Shown in pieces: positions 11,648 through 23,169 of a stretch of 64,000 bases of DNA. The stretch spans positions 62,001-126,000 of the forward strand of contig JALNQF010000074.1 in the NCBI GenBank assembly GCA_028456385.1, written 5' to 3'. The stretch is from Ophiosphaerella korrae. Its lineage: Eukaryota > Ascomycota > Dothideomycetes > Pleosporales > Phaeosphaeriaceae. Below the pieces are notes generated by a model. It was not told the origin of the DNA. It ran no database searches and worked only from the letters and a program-made list of their open reading frames with translations. How positions within the stretch are numbered: the first letter of the stretch is position 1; each line of letters opens with the position of its first letter. The translations under genes were made by a program, and so were the position numbers.

Positions 11648-13353
11648 ATGGCCACTCAAACAGAATTAGTCCCAATGACAGAGCTACCTGAATTGCAAAG
11701 TCTCCCCAAAGTCTCCATTTGCACATCCTCGCAACAAACCAGCCCAGCCCTCAAACCACCAAGCTACAACAACAGCGACCAAGACACTGAGTCGTCTTCC
11801 TCGTCACAACCCCAGAAACCATCCAACCTACAAACCTTCCTCACAATCTTCACTCCATCTTTCGTAGGATTTATAGCCTCTTTTACCAATGGCATCATCA
11901 CCGTCGGTCTCCCTGTCATTGCCCGTTCCATCTCTCTAGAGCGTTCACTGTACCTATGGCCTTCATCCGTCTACGGCCTCACATCTGGGGCGGCACTTTT
12001 AATTGCGGGCTCCATCGCCGACATTGTAGGCGCCCGACCAGTGGAACTAGTTGGCATCACCCTACTTGGTCTTTTCTCACTTGCCTGTGGATTTGCACAA
12101 ACGGGTGCCCAACTCGTTGCTTTCCGTGCACTTCAGGGCGTCGCACTAGCCATGCATTTACCAGCTTCTGTAGCCATCATTGCTGGTACCGTGCCTAAGG
12201 GTCGAGCGAGGAATCTTGGTTTTGCATGTTTGGGATTCAGCCAGCCCCTAGGATTTGCCCTAGGCCTTGTATTAAGCGGAGTAATGATTGAAAGGACCGG
12301 ATGGCGCTCGGGATTTTATTTGGCAGGGGCTACCACGCTGGCTGTTGGTATCGCTGCTTTGTGGGTACTGCCCAAGTTAAAGACACAAGCAAAGAACAGT
12401 ACGAAGTTGGTGCTCAAGAAGGTTGCGAGGGATATCGACTGGGTTGGTGGTATCATCTCCAGTGGAGGTCTGGCTATTCTTGCATATGTGTTGGCGTAAG
12501 GGTAACCCCTCGGAAATTTATACAGCTATAGCTAAATGCCTCCAGCATCCTAAGTGCCGACCTCTCCAGCATCCGATTAGCCGAAACAGCAACACTCCTT
12601 ACTCTCGGCATTGTCCTCCTTCTTGCCTTCCCAGCATGGATGTACTACCGCGAGCGTGCCGGCAAGCCCGCACTCGTGCCCAACAAGCTCTGGAGCAACC
12701 TTCCGTTTACTAGTACCTGCATCATGGTAACCCTCTCGTACGGTGTCATGAACTCCATTGAATTATTTTCATCCCTATACTTTCAAGAGATCCAACACGC
12801 CTCTACGCTCACCACATCTCTCTATCTACTACCGAACCTCGCAACTGGGGTGCTTATTAACGTTGTTGTCGGCTTCTTCGTTCACCGCGTTCCCGCGCGC
12901 TGGCTTGTCGCAGGAAGCGCACTCATATGCGCCATGAGCCCCTTACTAATGGCTGTAATGAATCCAAACTGGGGTTATTGGTACCTTGCCTTCTGGGCTC
13001 AAATATTTGCACCCTTTTCGGCCGACGTCTTGTTTACCGTTGGCCTGATCATTGTCAGCGATAATTTCCCTGAGCATACTCAGGCGTTGGCTGGGGCGGT
13101 ATTCAATACTGTTGCGCAATTTGGAATGAGCCTGGGCATGGGATCGTGCCAGGTGGTTGCTTTAAGTGTCCAGGATAAGGATGGTAGACATGGAGGGGCC
13201 AGTGATGGCGCGTTTGAAGATGTGAATGCAGATGCGCTTCTCAAGGGGTATAGAGCCAGCTATTGGCTTATGTTGGCGTACATGTTACTATGTATCTTCA
13301 TTGCCATAGTAGGGTTGAGGAAGCTTGGAAAGGTCGGGTTGAAGCGGGAGTAG
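11648..13353 (+). CDS. MFS drug:H+ antiporter-like transporter (DHA2-like)
   Basis: Two exons, 11648-12495 and 12546-13353, give 551 residues. The 50-nt intron (GTAAGG to CCAG, with GCTAAAT upstream of the acceptor) restores the frame as AYVLA-ILSADLSS. After a soluble Ser/Pro-rich N-terminus of about 65 residues come many hydrophobic helices. Motif A is degenerate (GSIADIVGARPV), followed by a RALQGVALA motif B and the Gly-rich helix GFSQPLGFALGLVLSGV typical of drug:H+ antiporters. Length and spacing fit a 14-span DHA2 transporter such as the Atr1 group. Substrate cannot be read from sequence. It has no biosynthetic genes beside it, so it is a lone exporter flanked by AT-rich DNA. Confidence 0.88.
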
Positions 13354-14198
13354 TGTGCGGTTCGTTTATGACACAGGTCGCCTTTTGCTCTGATGTTAGG
13401 CTTATCTCGAAGATGAATCATAGTATCACGACATATAAGCATCTCAATAGATATGAAAAGCGTTACCGGGACTCTCTCGATGGACAAAAAATACAAACCA
13501 TCCTGATTTCAATTAACACGGGAGAGCGGGTCCAAGTTCATAAACAGTTAACCCGACCTATGTGGCGAAATATAACCAAAGATTTCTGCACAGCCAAATT
13601 GGTGGATAATACCTCAATGAGCCGCGTTAAATGCTTCAAGCACAAGATTATACCCCGCCCTGGTACTTTCCTTTGTTAGAGAATTGGGGCTTGTATTTTG
13701 TGCCTTCTATCCCGATCACGCAATACAAAATTTAAATCCTTCATGATATCGATCTTTCTTGACCTCCATATCTCAAGGTCTAGAAAGTAAGAGGTATGGA
13801 GTGGCAATGTTAGTATTACTTAGTGTTGCACTGGTGAGGCAGATGAGGAAGATATTCACTACATGGCACGTTTTGATACTCACTCGGTATTTGAGAGACA
13901 AACAAAATGAATATACCTTAAATTCCGATTAATTGATGATTATATACTGGCATCAACATACACCTAATACTCGCGCTCCAGGAACAGCCAGCGTTTGTAG
14001 TACACTTAGATTTGCTATTTTCACCCCCCTTTTGTTGATGGTATTCCATATCTTATCAAATCTTATAGTTGATTATCATGCAGCTTGATCACAGATAGGT
14101 AAGATGGTCACGTTGCACCTCATACAAAAAGTTACTACAAAGCACAATGAACGAAGCAAAATTAGCCACCACCACGAGCATAGCAGCAAAAAGAACAA
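13354..14198. other. AT-rich intergenic region
   Basis: Contains the 3' end of the MFS gene. Many TTAATT/TATAT words and no coding frame with intron support. It ends at the tRNA gene. Confidence 0.5.
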
Positions 14199-14307
14199 TG
14201 ACTCAGCCGAGGTTTGAACTCGGGACCTTCAGTGTCCAAATGCATATGCCATATTAAACTGGCATGCCGTGTTAGACTGACGTGATAACCAACTACACCA
14301 CCGAGCC
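14199..14307 (-). tRNA. tRNA-Val(AAC) with a 35-nt intron
   Basis: Read on the minus strand, a full cloverleaf forms. The acceptor stem GGCTCGG (5') pairs with CTGAGTC (3'), seven pairs including two G-U, with discriminator A. The D arm contains GTTGG. The anticodon stem is TCAGT/ACTGA with loop CT-AAC-AC. The T arm is CCGAG-TTCAAAC-CTCGG. The 74-nt mature sequence is interrupted by 35 nt placed one base 3' of the anticodon, the canonical nuclear tRNA intron site. The internal B box reads GAGTTCAAACC, close to consensus. Confidence 0.93.
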
Positions 14308-14787
14308 AGTTTTTGTCTTCGATGAAGTTTTGGAGAACTAGATCATACTCATTAAAAATGGCTGACCATCACGGGCGTATACGTGCTGTGGTGTATGACT
14401 GAAGAAAAAAAATCTGGATAAGAATTGATGGTGGGTTACGGTGTTGTCCGTCACTGTGTGATTGGTGGACTCAGGAGTTACTAATGTACCCCATTCGCAA
14501 AAAAAAAAAGAAACACTTCTCTGATGATCCTGAGCGCTATACCACTTAGCGGGAAAAGTACTTAGCAGAAGTCTGACAACCAGGTGCGATAAGCGCCAAA
14601 ACGACAACTCAAGACGAGCATCCAGGCTAGAAACCTGCAGAACAAGATAGCCTAGCCAAGTAGTCAAGTGTGGAGGCAAAGAACCCTGATTGGAGGACCA
14701 GCACATTCAGACCTTGTGCTCGACGGCCACTAACTCAATCTCGGCACAACCAAGTATCTTCACAACCACGACCGCAAGACCTTGGAA
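14308..14787. other. intergenic region between the tRNA and the Ecm15-like gene
   Basis: Short promoter region with an 11-A run near 14500. Nothing else recognised. Confidence 0.5.
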
Positions 14788-15186
14788 ATGGCATCCTCGG
14801 ACGATTTGAAGAACTTACAGACCCCGCCAGTGTGTACTGCGGATTTCTGCATTATTCCACTGGGCACACCGACGGCGTCTGTATCCAAGGAAGTTGCCGA
14901 AGTGCAACGGCTGCTTAAAAAGAGCGGATTAAACTATTCGATGCATTCGGCAGGGACAACACTCGGTACGCTACCTATTCGATGAATGCAAGGCAGGGCT
15001 AATTGGGGAATAGAAGGGACATGGGACGATGTGATGAGAGTGATTGGCCAATGCCATGCTATGCTTCATGAGAATGGAATTGTGAGGATCCAGAGTGATA
15101 TTAGAGTGGGATCGAGGACGGACAAGAAGCAGGGGTTCAAGGACAAGGTTGAGGCAGTGGAGAGGCTGTTGAAGGATGACGACTGA
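14788..15186 (+). CDS. ECM15: Ecm15/UPF0045-like thiamine-binding-fold protein
   Basis: Exons 14788-14965 and 15014-15186 encode 116 residues. The 48-nt intron (GTACGC to ATAG) joins HSAGTTL to EGTWDDVM. The match to the MTH1187/YkoF-type family is clear: an N-terminal CIIPLGTPTASVSKEV strand-helix, HSAGTT, the WDDVM segment, and a C-terminal SDIRVGSRTDK motif. Yeast Ecm15 is of similar length (about 104 residues). Family members are small cytosolic ferredoxin-like folds that bind thiamine or related ligands; the physiological role is poorly defined. The first ATG of the frame (14788) fits the family start. Confidence 0.9.
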
Positions 15187-16203
15187 AGCTTTGACAAATT
15201 GAAGGCAGGCAGAGTCCTTGGTAGACAATGGCCCATGGACGAGGGTTGAGTCACTGATGGTGGGGTGGTAACGGCTACTATTTCCAATGGGGAGTGGGCC
15301 AATGCTGCAAGGAGGGCGATTTGCTGGCGATGCGCCCAGAGATTGGAATGTTGAAAGCGTTTCACGTGTGCAGTATTCACACTTCCTAGCGCAAGTGGTG
15401 CTCAGGGCCTTCCCAATTGCAACGTGCCATTGGCTCCCATGGCCTGGAGTGTGATGTAGAAGTTGGGGTAGCCGGCCGTACCCCTCCATTGAAGACGCGT
15501 CAATGGGGCGGTGGCTTGAGCGCGTTGGCCAAAAAAAAAATTCAGCGGTGTGTGCGCAGTGCCGACTAGGATATGTAGGCGAAGCGGGAGATTGCGGAGA
15601 GCAAGGTTGGCTCCGGGGCGAGGAGAAAGAGAATTGCGATGAGGGTGATGGGGTGATGAGGGCGAGGAGACAGTGGGCGAGGCTTCCTCTGAGTGCGGTG
15701 CAGTCGCGCTGTAGATACCTTGTACGGCTGGACTGTCTCGAGTCACGTCTGGAGTCGATGGTATGCTCAATACCGCGTGCCGTAGTCGCAGTTTGGCAGG
15801 AAAATGGCGAGGCTGGGGACCAAGGCGGCTAGCTGGCTGTGCCCAAGTGGGTACCTGACAGGAGCGGTGAGTGCATCATCGCCAGCCAGTTATGCTCGCA
15901 AGCTCTATCTTCAAGCTATCAAGCTATTGGCGAAAGCCTGCTCTTCCCGATCATCCGGAAAATCCTCTCACCTCACATCAGTCGCTCCACACTCACCACG
16001 CTCGCCCATCGTCTTCGAATCTGCACGTATTTGGACGAATTCACCACCTGACGCCGTTTGTGGCTTCCTCAGACCGCACAGCCTGCATCGCACTCCCGTC
16101 GTGTGGGTCGCATGGGAAATCCACGAGGCAACGGAAGGCATGCACGCGACCGCCTCGGTACACAACACCACAACCGCCGCCATCGCGACCGTCGTCCATC
16201 ACC
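15187..16203. other. intergenic region and MDM34 5' leader
   Basis: G-rich on its left half, then CA/pyrimidine-rich close to MDM34. The MDM34 frame is open upstream to 15871, but that extension has no family resemblance and is treated as 5' UTR. No other supported gene. Confidence 0.5.
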
Positions 16204-17988
16204 ATGGCCTTCAACTTCAACTGGTCGCCGCTGATCGCCGACACGTCGCGCGCCCGCGAAATGCTCACCACTGCGCTCAATAAATCGCCCAAGCCGCCCA
16301 TCATCGTTGACGACATCATCGTCACCGAGCTCAACCTTGGCTCAACCCCTCCCGAGCTGGAGATATTGGAAATCGGCGACCTGGCCGAGGACAGATTCAG
16401 GGGCATCTTTAAAATGTCCTATGCAGGCGATGCCTTTCTAACCCTCAAAACAAAAGTCCAGGCGAATCCACTGAAAACCTACCTGTCCAATAAACCGGAT
16501 TTCGCTTCGCCCCAGCCCTTGGCTGCTTCGTCTGGCTTGACAATACCGCTGCAGATTACTCTATCTGATATACGTCTGTCAGGCTTTGTCATTCTTGTTT
16601 TCTCCAAGCAAAAAGGCCTGACGCTGGTGTTCCGGAACGACCCCCTCGAGTCGCTGAAGGTGTCTTCGACCTTTGACTCGATACCCTTCGTTCGCGACTA
16701 CCTACAGAAGGAAATTGAGGGACAGCTGCGTGTGCTATTCATGGAAGACTTGCCTGCCATTATACATCGCTTATCACTCCGCTTGTGGTCGCCTGAATTC
16801 CAAGAGCTGGAGACTGAAGAGAGGTTGGAAGGCCCCAACGATGATACCGTGCCTATTGATCCCCTTGCTACACCACCGCAGGATGCTGTCGATGCCTTTG
16901 GAAACCCTCTGAACGAATCGCAAATATCCGCCTTGACCCTTGATACGAGCGGCGAGGTGCACGCTTCTTTTTCGCAAAAGAATATTCTCCGTTTGGCAGC
17001 ACTGTCTGAATCACAACATACCTTATCACTATTCACGCCAGGTATAAGCGATGCTGTCTTCCGCGCGTGGGCAAGTAACCCAGAGCGCACAGAAAACGGA
17101 GCTACCACACCAGGTCTTACTCAAAGCAGTCTCTCCAGGATACAGTCGACGTTTGGAAGCACCAAATCGGGCGCATCATCAGTTGCCTCTGGCAGCACCG
17201 GTAATGACTCCCATGCTTCGCGGCCCTCACTTGCCACATCACACACTATGTCGGCTGGGCTGAGTCTGGGCGCGAGTCGATCACGCACCGGCCAAGTGCG
17301 AAAGCGCAAAAAGCGCGTGGTTGACCTCAGGAAACACAAGGATAGTACCGAATCCTCGGGCCTATCGACCGAAGCCAGCACCCCTCTTCCCAGTAGATAT
17401 GCCTCGGATACATCAAGTGTCATTCCCGAGGAGCCGGAACTGGAATTGGAGCCCGCCACCCCACCAAGGACACCCGTTAGGCCAGGGCTCCACTTTGAAG
17501 GCAAACATGGCAGCCTTGATGTAGGCTCTCCAAGTAGGATATCAGATAGTGCCGATACTCTCTTGCCTGCTGCGCCTATCCTATCCAAGGCGCCGAACCA
17601 GCCTGGAGACTCGCACCCGCTACCATCAACGCAAGAGAAAGACTTTGCACAGACACCAACAAAGTCACGTATTACTCCAAAGCGTCCTCCACTTTCTCGT
17701 AATTCACTTCGTTCTGCTCAGCAATCTACATCTCCACTCTTACGGTCCTTGTCTTTTGATAAAATATCAGCACTCTCCTCTCCACCTTCGGAGGAGGCAT
17801 CGAGCTCTGGCGGGATTCTGGAACAAGCATGGATGACAAAGATGGCACAGGAGATTGCCCGGAAGGTACAGGAAGAGAAGGACAAAGCAGACCGTGTGAG
17901 GAGACGGAATTCAAAAGCAGGTGCAACGACTAGGGGTATATGGGCTGGTGAGGAACCCGTTGACGCGCCGCCTGCATATGTTGCCTAA
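16204..17988 (+). CDS. MDM34: Mdm34, ERMES complex subunit
   Basis: Intronless, 594 residues. The start at 16204 gives the highly conserved MAFNFNW N-terminus of Mdm34 (Mmm2). Residues 1 to about 200 form the SMP lipid-binding domain: VTELNLGSTPPELEILEIGDL, a FRGIFKMSYAGDAFLTLKT strand pair, and LQITLSDIRLSGFVILVFS. The rest is Ser/Pro-rich and disordered, with a basic RKRKKRVVDLRKHK patch as in other Pezizomycotina orthologs. Mdm34 is an outer-mitochondrial-membrane partner of Mmm1, Mdm10 and Mdm12 and bridges the ER for phospholipid transfer. The reading frame is complete. Confidence 0.96.
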   Translation: MAFNFNWSPLIADTSRAREMLTTALNKSPKPPIIVDDIIVTELNLGSTPPELEILEIGDLAEDRFRGIFKMSYAGDAFLTLKTKVQANPLKTYLSNKPDFASPQPLAASSGLTIPLQITLSDIRLSGFVILVFSKQKGLTLVFRNDPLESLKVSSTFDSIPFVRDYLQKEIEGQLRVLFMEDLPAIIHRLSLRLWSPEFQELETEERLEGPNDDTVPIDPLATPPQDAVDAFGNPLNESQISALTLDTSGEVHASFSQKNILRLAALSESQHTLSLFTPGISDAVFRAWASNPERTENGATTPGLTQSSLSRIQSTFGSTKSGASSVASGSTGNDSHASRPSLATSHTMSAGLSLGASRSRTGQVRKRKKRVVDLRKHKDSTESSGLSTEASTPLPSRYASDTSSVIPEEPELELEPATPPRTPVRPGLHFEGKHGSLDVGSPSRISDSADTLLPAAPILSKAPNQPGDSHPLPSTQEKDFAQTPTKSRITPKRPPLSRNSLRSAQQSTSPLLRSLSFDKISALSSPPSEEASSSGGILEQAWMTKMAQEIARKVQEEKDKADRVRRRNSKAGATTRGIWAGEEPVDAPPAYVA

Positions 17989-18568
17989 TGCGAAGGTGGG
18001 TTTATGAGATTATGAGATATGTTTTACGATAGGGGCGTCTAGGACATGGCTTGGGCCTATCAAAAGCTGGGAGAGCATTGTAATGTAGTAATACCGGCTG
18101 GGAGCATATTTGGATGGGGGGGGGGATTGCATTGGGAAAACGCTGGTGCGTGGGTACATGCGGCGGTGGCAGGCCGTAGGAAAACTAGGTGCTTTTGGCG
18201 TAATACCCTATTGCTATTATTATGTTCTTTTTACAATCGATTCAATCTAGACGAGACATGGCAATATTTAGGTTACGAGTGTGCTGTCGGCCTTTTGTGA
18301 TGCACCCGATCCACACCTCGGAAGCAACAAGTTGCCGAGTCCTGCCCAAAGGCGTGGCTTGCCACTTGACTCTCGTGACCATGCCTCCTATGCACAGTAC
18401 GTACGTCAGAAAGTGTCCACCAATGAAAGTAGTCCAACCTTCCACATACTAGAGCTTCCATCAAAGCAGCATTCAAAAGGCTTGGGTAGACCATGTGGCT
18501 CGGCTGAGCAATTGCCGACCAAGTCCTAACCGGCTTCTCCCCGCAACTATGCGCCATTGTCGCAAGAC
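17989..18568. other. intergenic region between MDM34 and the Zn2Cys6 gene
   Basis: G/T-rich 3' flank of MDM34, then the promoter of the regulator gene. No gene seen. Confidence 0.5.
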
Positions 18569-20956
18569 ATGGAAACCGACATCCCACAATCGCCGACGGA
18601 CGGCAATTTAAACCAGGATGATGACGCGTCGAGGAACAAGAGGACGCAGATAGCGTGTTTAAATTGCCGCAAGCGCAAGTCGCGCTGTTTACTGTAAGCT
18701 CTTGACGAGTGCGAGCCTTGCCCTCGGCAACCTCACCCATCGGCAAATCCAGCGCATCGCATTTGTATACATGAGCTAATCCACCGGTCCAGCGACGAAG
18801 GTGGCTCTATCCCATGCCTCAGATGTAAACGCGACAATCTCGATTGTGTCCTTGGTGGCAGTAATCGAGGCGGCCGACGTGTGCGCAAGAAGCATCGCGT
18901 AGACGAGCCGCCAACGGCCGCCACAGCAACACTCCCACCTCTCACCACGCCCCGAGCCGAAGATGAGAGTTTTCACGCCCTTGGAAATCTCGGAACCTGG
19001 TCGCAAGAGCCCAGCGCAGTTCAGCAGCAGTATGGGGCCGAGGAAGATAATGCAATGCAATCTGGCTCCTCGAATGCGGATGAGCTGCAATTCTCTAACC
19101 TGCAGAACCCATCGGATGCGCTAGGCATACTTGCGAGAGTTGCTGGCGAGACAAGCTCGAATGAAGAGGTGTCAAACAGCAATGGCAATAGGTCTATACA
19201 AGCGGGGCGGCATTCGATATCAGCAATGCCCGCCTTGTCGTTATCCTTTTCATACCCGTTGCTTGATCGAGGCGTTCTTACAGTCCATTCATTGTGTCAA
19301 CTTCTGGTCCGATATCAACAACAGTACCATCCATACTACCCGATAGCGCCTGCTCATATCTTTGACACTTCGCGGCTGGCAGAGGTGGTAAAAAAAGAGC
19401 AGCATCTTCTAACAGCCCTACTTCTAATCGCATCCAAAGACTTGGTTGATGAACCTCACATCTACGAGGCTTGTATGGAGCACATGAAGAGTTTAGTTTC
19501 AGAACTAGCGGCCGGCGGCGATGCCGACATTGAAGCAGTGGAGGCGTTACTAATACTCGCCGAGTGGGCTCCATACACTCAGCGGGGATCAGGAAAAATA
19601 GGAAAGGGCGAGGAGGATAAAGAAAGTTGGATGCATGTAGGCCTGGCTTTGCGGATAGCCTACTTCCTCGCCCTCGACCGCTATTCCTTCCGCTTCGTAG
19701 ACCAAGGCAAGGATCCGAATCACAACCGCAAGCGGCTGATCTGGACTTCTGCATATGTCTCCGACCGGCACATTAGTATCAGGATCGGGAAAGCGTTTTG
19801 GTCGCGAGGCCCAGGACCACTTACGACCCTGAGGCGCGAGGACTACCCCTCACTAATGCCCAAGAGCCCGAACGAAGAGGATTATGCTTCCATTTTCCAG
19901 GCAAATCTAGAACTCACACAATTGTTCAGTAATGTGCACGATACACTGTACTCCAACCCATCATCCAGCTTTCGATCGCATATGAGTGGAAGCTACATCA
20001 AGTTCATCGACGATTTTCGATCTGCAATATACGGATGGAAGAGCGTCTGGGGTACTTTGACCTGCTCACCACATCTCAAAGCGTGTCTCTTGATGTCCTA
20101 CGACTACCTTCGTCTCTATACAAACGCATTTGCGTTCCAAGCCACTGTTCTTCGAGCGCTCCCGGCTTCCCACAATTCACCCAATCCCTCAAGTAGTACA
20201 CCATCCGGTCCCTCTTTCAGCATGCAAGCACCGCAGCGAGTATTTGCCACCAACAATGTCGGAGCAGTAGGTGATACACGCTTCATCTACGAAGGTCTTG
20301 ATGCTGCCAAAGCTATCCTTACCACTGTCAACAACTTTGTGGATCCAGAGCGCTCTCTACGGTTTATGCCTTTACGGTACTACTTGTATCTTGTGTACGC
20401 TGGCGTATTTCTCTATCGCGCACGTTGTACCGGCGTAATAAGCAGCGACGAAGATCGTGCTATCCGCGCCATGATCAATGAAACGGTCGTCCGCCTCCAA
20501 CGCAGCAGCCCTGGTTCAGGAATCGGAATTCATCCTGGCAGCCGCTATTCGCAGCTCCTCAAACTTCTCTGGGCCAAAGTTCCACGCAAAGATAAATCTT
20601 CACGTTCATCATTCAGACATCCTGGTACACACATTGCTAGCAATCCCGTGGATGGCAATGGGTTATCACATCCTCCAATCGTCACATCGAATACGCAGCA
20701 TTCGCCGCCGCATAGTGCGGGTACAGGCGAGAGCCCGGCGATGACAGAGATGATGGGCGATTTTGGGTGGACGGATTTGAATGCTGTGAGTGATTTCGCG
20801 ATTGGGCAGGGGCAAACGGGTAATGGGCAACAGGCAGATGAAGCTGCGCTATGGAATGGATTTTTGCCGTTGGATATGGGGTGGAGTGCGCAGGGCTTTG
20901 GGTTCGAGGGATTAGGTGGGGGTTTTGAGCAGGGTGAATTGGGCATGCTATTTTGA
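18569..20956 (+). CDS. Zn2Cys6 transcription factor with fungal regulatory middle domain
   Basis: Exons 18569-18693 and 18793-20956 encode 762 residues. A 99-nt intron splits the zinc cluster and joins KSRCLL to DEGGSIPC. Splicing yields a perfect C6 cluster: C30, C33, C40, C50, C53, C60 (C-x2-C-x6-C-x9-C-x2-C-x6-C), followed by the basic linker GGRRVRKKHR. A fungal-specific regulatory domain spans roughly residues 190-530, including LLVRYQQQYHPYYPIAP, an EALLILAEWAPY helix and SWMHVGLALRIAYFLALD. The segment order recalls the Aro80/War1-like group, but I would not assign a target pathway. The C-terminus is Gly/Asp-rich and could activate transcription. Confidence 0.92.
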
Positions 20957-21814
20957 AGGATGGATTGAGGGGCAATTTACTGCTACTAGCACAGCATAGG
21001 AGATATTCTTTGAACATGGTATGATGAGCATACATAGTATATATCAATATGAGTACATAATGACGACTTCGGGCTTTTAGAAAGAGAATTGCCAAGGGAC
21101 CGGTAGTCAGTTGTAGACAACAAGTTCCCAACTAATGCAAACATAAGAGCCATGAAGCAAGATTGAAGCTTTGAAATAGATTGTACTATGTGCTTAGTAT
21201 TGTTCCTCGCCGTTTTGCTGCGAAGAAGTGTTACCATCGAAATATCAACGAGCTACCACCTGACGTTCTAGGCACGCGTGCTCTCGGCCCGCACCAACAA
21301 AAGGGGAAGGCTGGTTGATCACCCCAGATCTTCGCTATCCATCAATCAGAGCCCCAGGTGCAGCATAAACATGTTCCATGCGAAACAATCCGCTCATTGA
21401 CGCCTGACCACTCGTTAGCATGGCTACCATTCGTTACCCGCCAAGCTCAATGTTGCCTGGATTCATGCGCCTGCCTAATACGGAAAGCTCACTGGCTACG
21501 CGACCCTGGGCTTCCCGAGTCGATCAACACGAAGCTGCATAGAGCTTGCCTAAATTCAGACTTATCTTGGGTCGCGATATTAAATGGCCTGTGGAGCTCC
21601 AAGAGCGTGGGTGTCAGCTTCCTGGAGGCGACATTGCCCCGTGAGAGGTTAAGTCGTGTAGGGCAGGTGTGTAATGTGTGCCGTAAGAGGTTTGCTACTG
21701 CGTTTACAGTCAGGGCGGCTTTTCTAGGCAGTATAAAGGTAGGCGTCCGTCCATGTCTCTGTTTTCCGTCCACGCTTGTCGTCTTCGTGGTATCATTGTT
21801 ATTGTTCTATCATC
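20957..21814. other. intergenic region upstream of the carboxypeptidase gene
   Basis: 3' end of the regulator gene and promoter of the peptidase gene. A GTATAAAG box-like element lies about 80 bp before the start codon. No supported gene. Confidence 0.5.
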
Positions 21815-23169
21815 ATGAAGTTTCTCGGTGTCACTCTTGCCTCCTTAGGCCTTGTGTCCGCTGTCTCGGTCACCAAGAAGATCAACTACGATGACTGGAA
21901 GGTCTATCGTGTGAACGTCGGGTCCAACGCCGCGAAGCTCAACGACGTCGTCAGCAAGCTACAGCTCGAGGTATGGAAGGGCAACCCATCTTCCAGCAGC
22001 GTTGTCGATGTTATGGTCGGACCTACACAGGTCAAGGACTTTGAGGCATCTACCCAGGGCATTGAGACCAAAATCATGCACCAAAACCTTGGTCTCTCTA
22101 TTGCCGACGAGGAGACGTTTGGTGTTTATGCTGGTAGTTTACCCCAGCTTTCGGAAGTAATATGTGCAACACGCTAACGGGATCCACCAGCCGGTCTTGC
22201 GCCAAACAGCACATGGTTCAATTCATACCACTCACTTGCAGACCATCATACCTGGATTAGCGACCTTGCCGCGGCGTTTCCCAGTAATACTGAGGTCATC
22301 TCAGCAGGAAAGTCTCTCGAGGGACGTGACATCAAGGGTATTCATATTTGGGGTAGTGGCGGTAAAGGCTCGCAGAAGGGCGTAGTTTGGCACGGCACAG
22401 TGCATGCTCGCGAATGGATTACCACCATGTAAATCCCAAACAACCCCACAATTATGACACATTTACTAACTAAGCCAGGGTTGTCGAGTACGCAGCATAT
22501 CAGCTCCTCACTGACTCTGCAAGTGCCGGCTTCAAGGACAAGTACGACTTCTACATCTTCCCCATTGTCAACCCCGATGGCTTCGCCTTCTCTCAGACTA
22601 GCGACCGCATGTGGCGCAAAAACCGTCAGACCACTCCATCAGCTAGCTGCGTTGGTCGCGACATCAACCGCAACTGGCCCAATCACTGGGACCAGCGCGC
22701 TGGAGCCAGCACCTCGCCCTGCGCACAAGACTACAAGGGCCCCTCCGCAGGTGATGGTGTAGAGACCAAGGCTCTCAAGGCACAACTCGACAGCATTTCT
22801 GCAGGCAAGGGCCTCCAACTGTACATGGACATCCACTCTTACTCTCAGCTCTGGATGTACCCATACGGCTACACATGCACCGGCACTGTCCCCGAGGCCG
22901 CCAAGAATAAGGCTCTGACCGACGGTGCTATCGCAGCCGTCAAGGCCGTCCACGGAACAGTCTTCACAGGCGGCCCCATCTGCAACACCATCTACCAGGT
23001 CAGCGGCGCCTCGGTCGACTACGCATATGAGAACGCCAAGGCAGCGTTCAGCATGACGGTCGAGCTGAGGGACACGGGTAACTTTGGATTCGTCCTGCCC
23101 GCAGAGCAGATCAAGCCCAGTGGAGAGGAGATGTGGGCCGGTCTGAGCTACTTGTTGAAGAACATGTAA
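21815..23169 (+). CDS. secreted M14A metallocarboxypeptidase with propeptide
   Basis: Exons 21815-22133, 22191-22428, 22479-23169 encode 415 residues. A signal peptide ([18 protein letters not shown]) is followed by an activation-peptide region to about residue 105. The catalytic domain has all expected residues: zinc ligands H178 and E181 (HAREW), H305 ([10 protein letters not shown]), substrate-binding arginine in RDINRNW (residues 246-252), and the general base E381 (SMTVELRD). It matches fungal digestive carboxypeptidase A-like enzymes, which remove C-terminal hydrophobic residues outside the cell after propeptide removal. Both introns are short with GT-AG ends and restore motifs exactly. 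It is the last intact gene before the long desert. Confidence 0.95.

Noticed and set aside
15402..15770. 122-codon minus-strand frame upstream of MDM34
   Set aside because: Low-complexity Ser/Pro start, a homopolymer inside the frame and no family resemblance.
15871..16203. Upstream in-frame extension of MDM34 (111 codons)
   Set aside because: The conserved Mdm34 N-terminus begins at the ATG at 16204; the extension has no conserved features.
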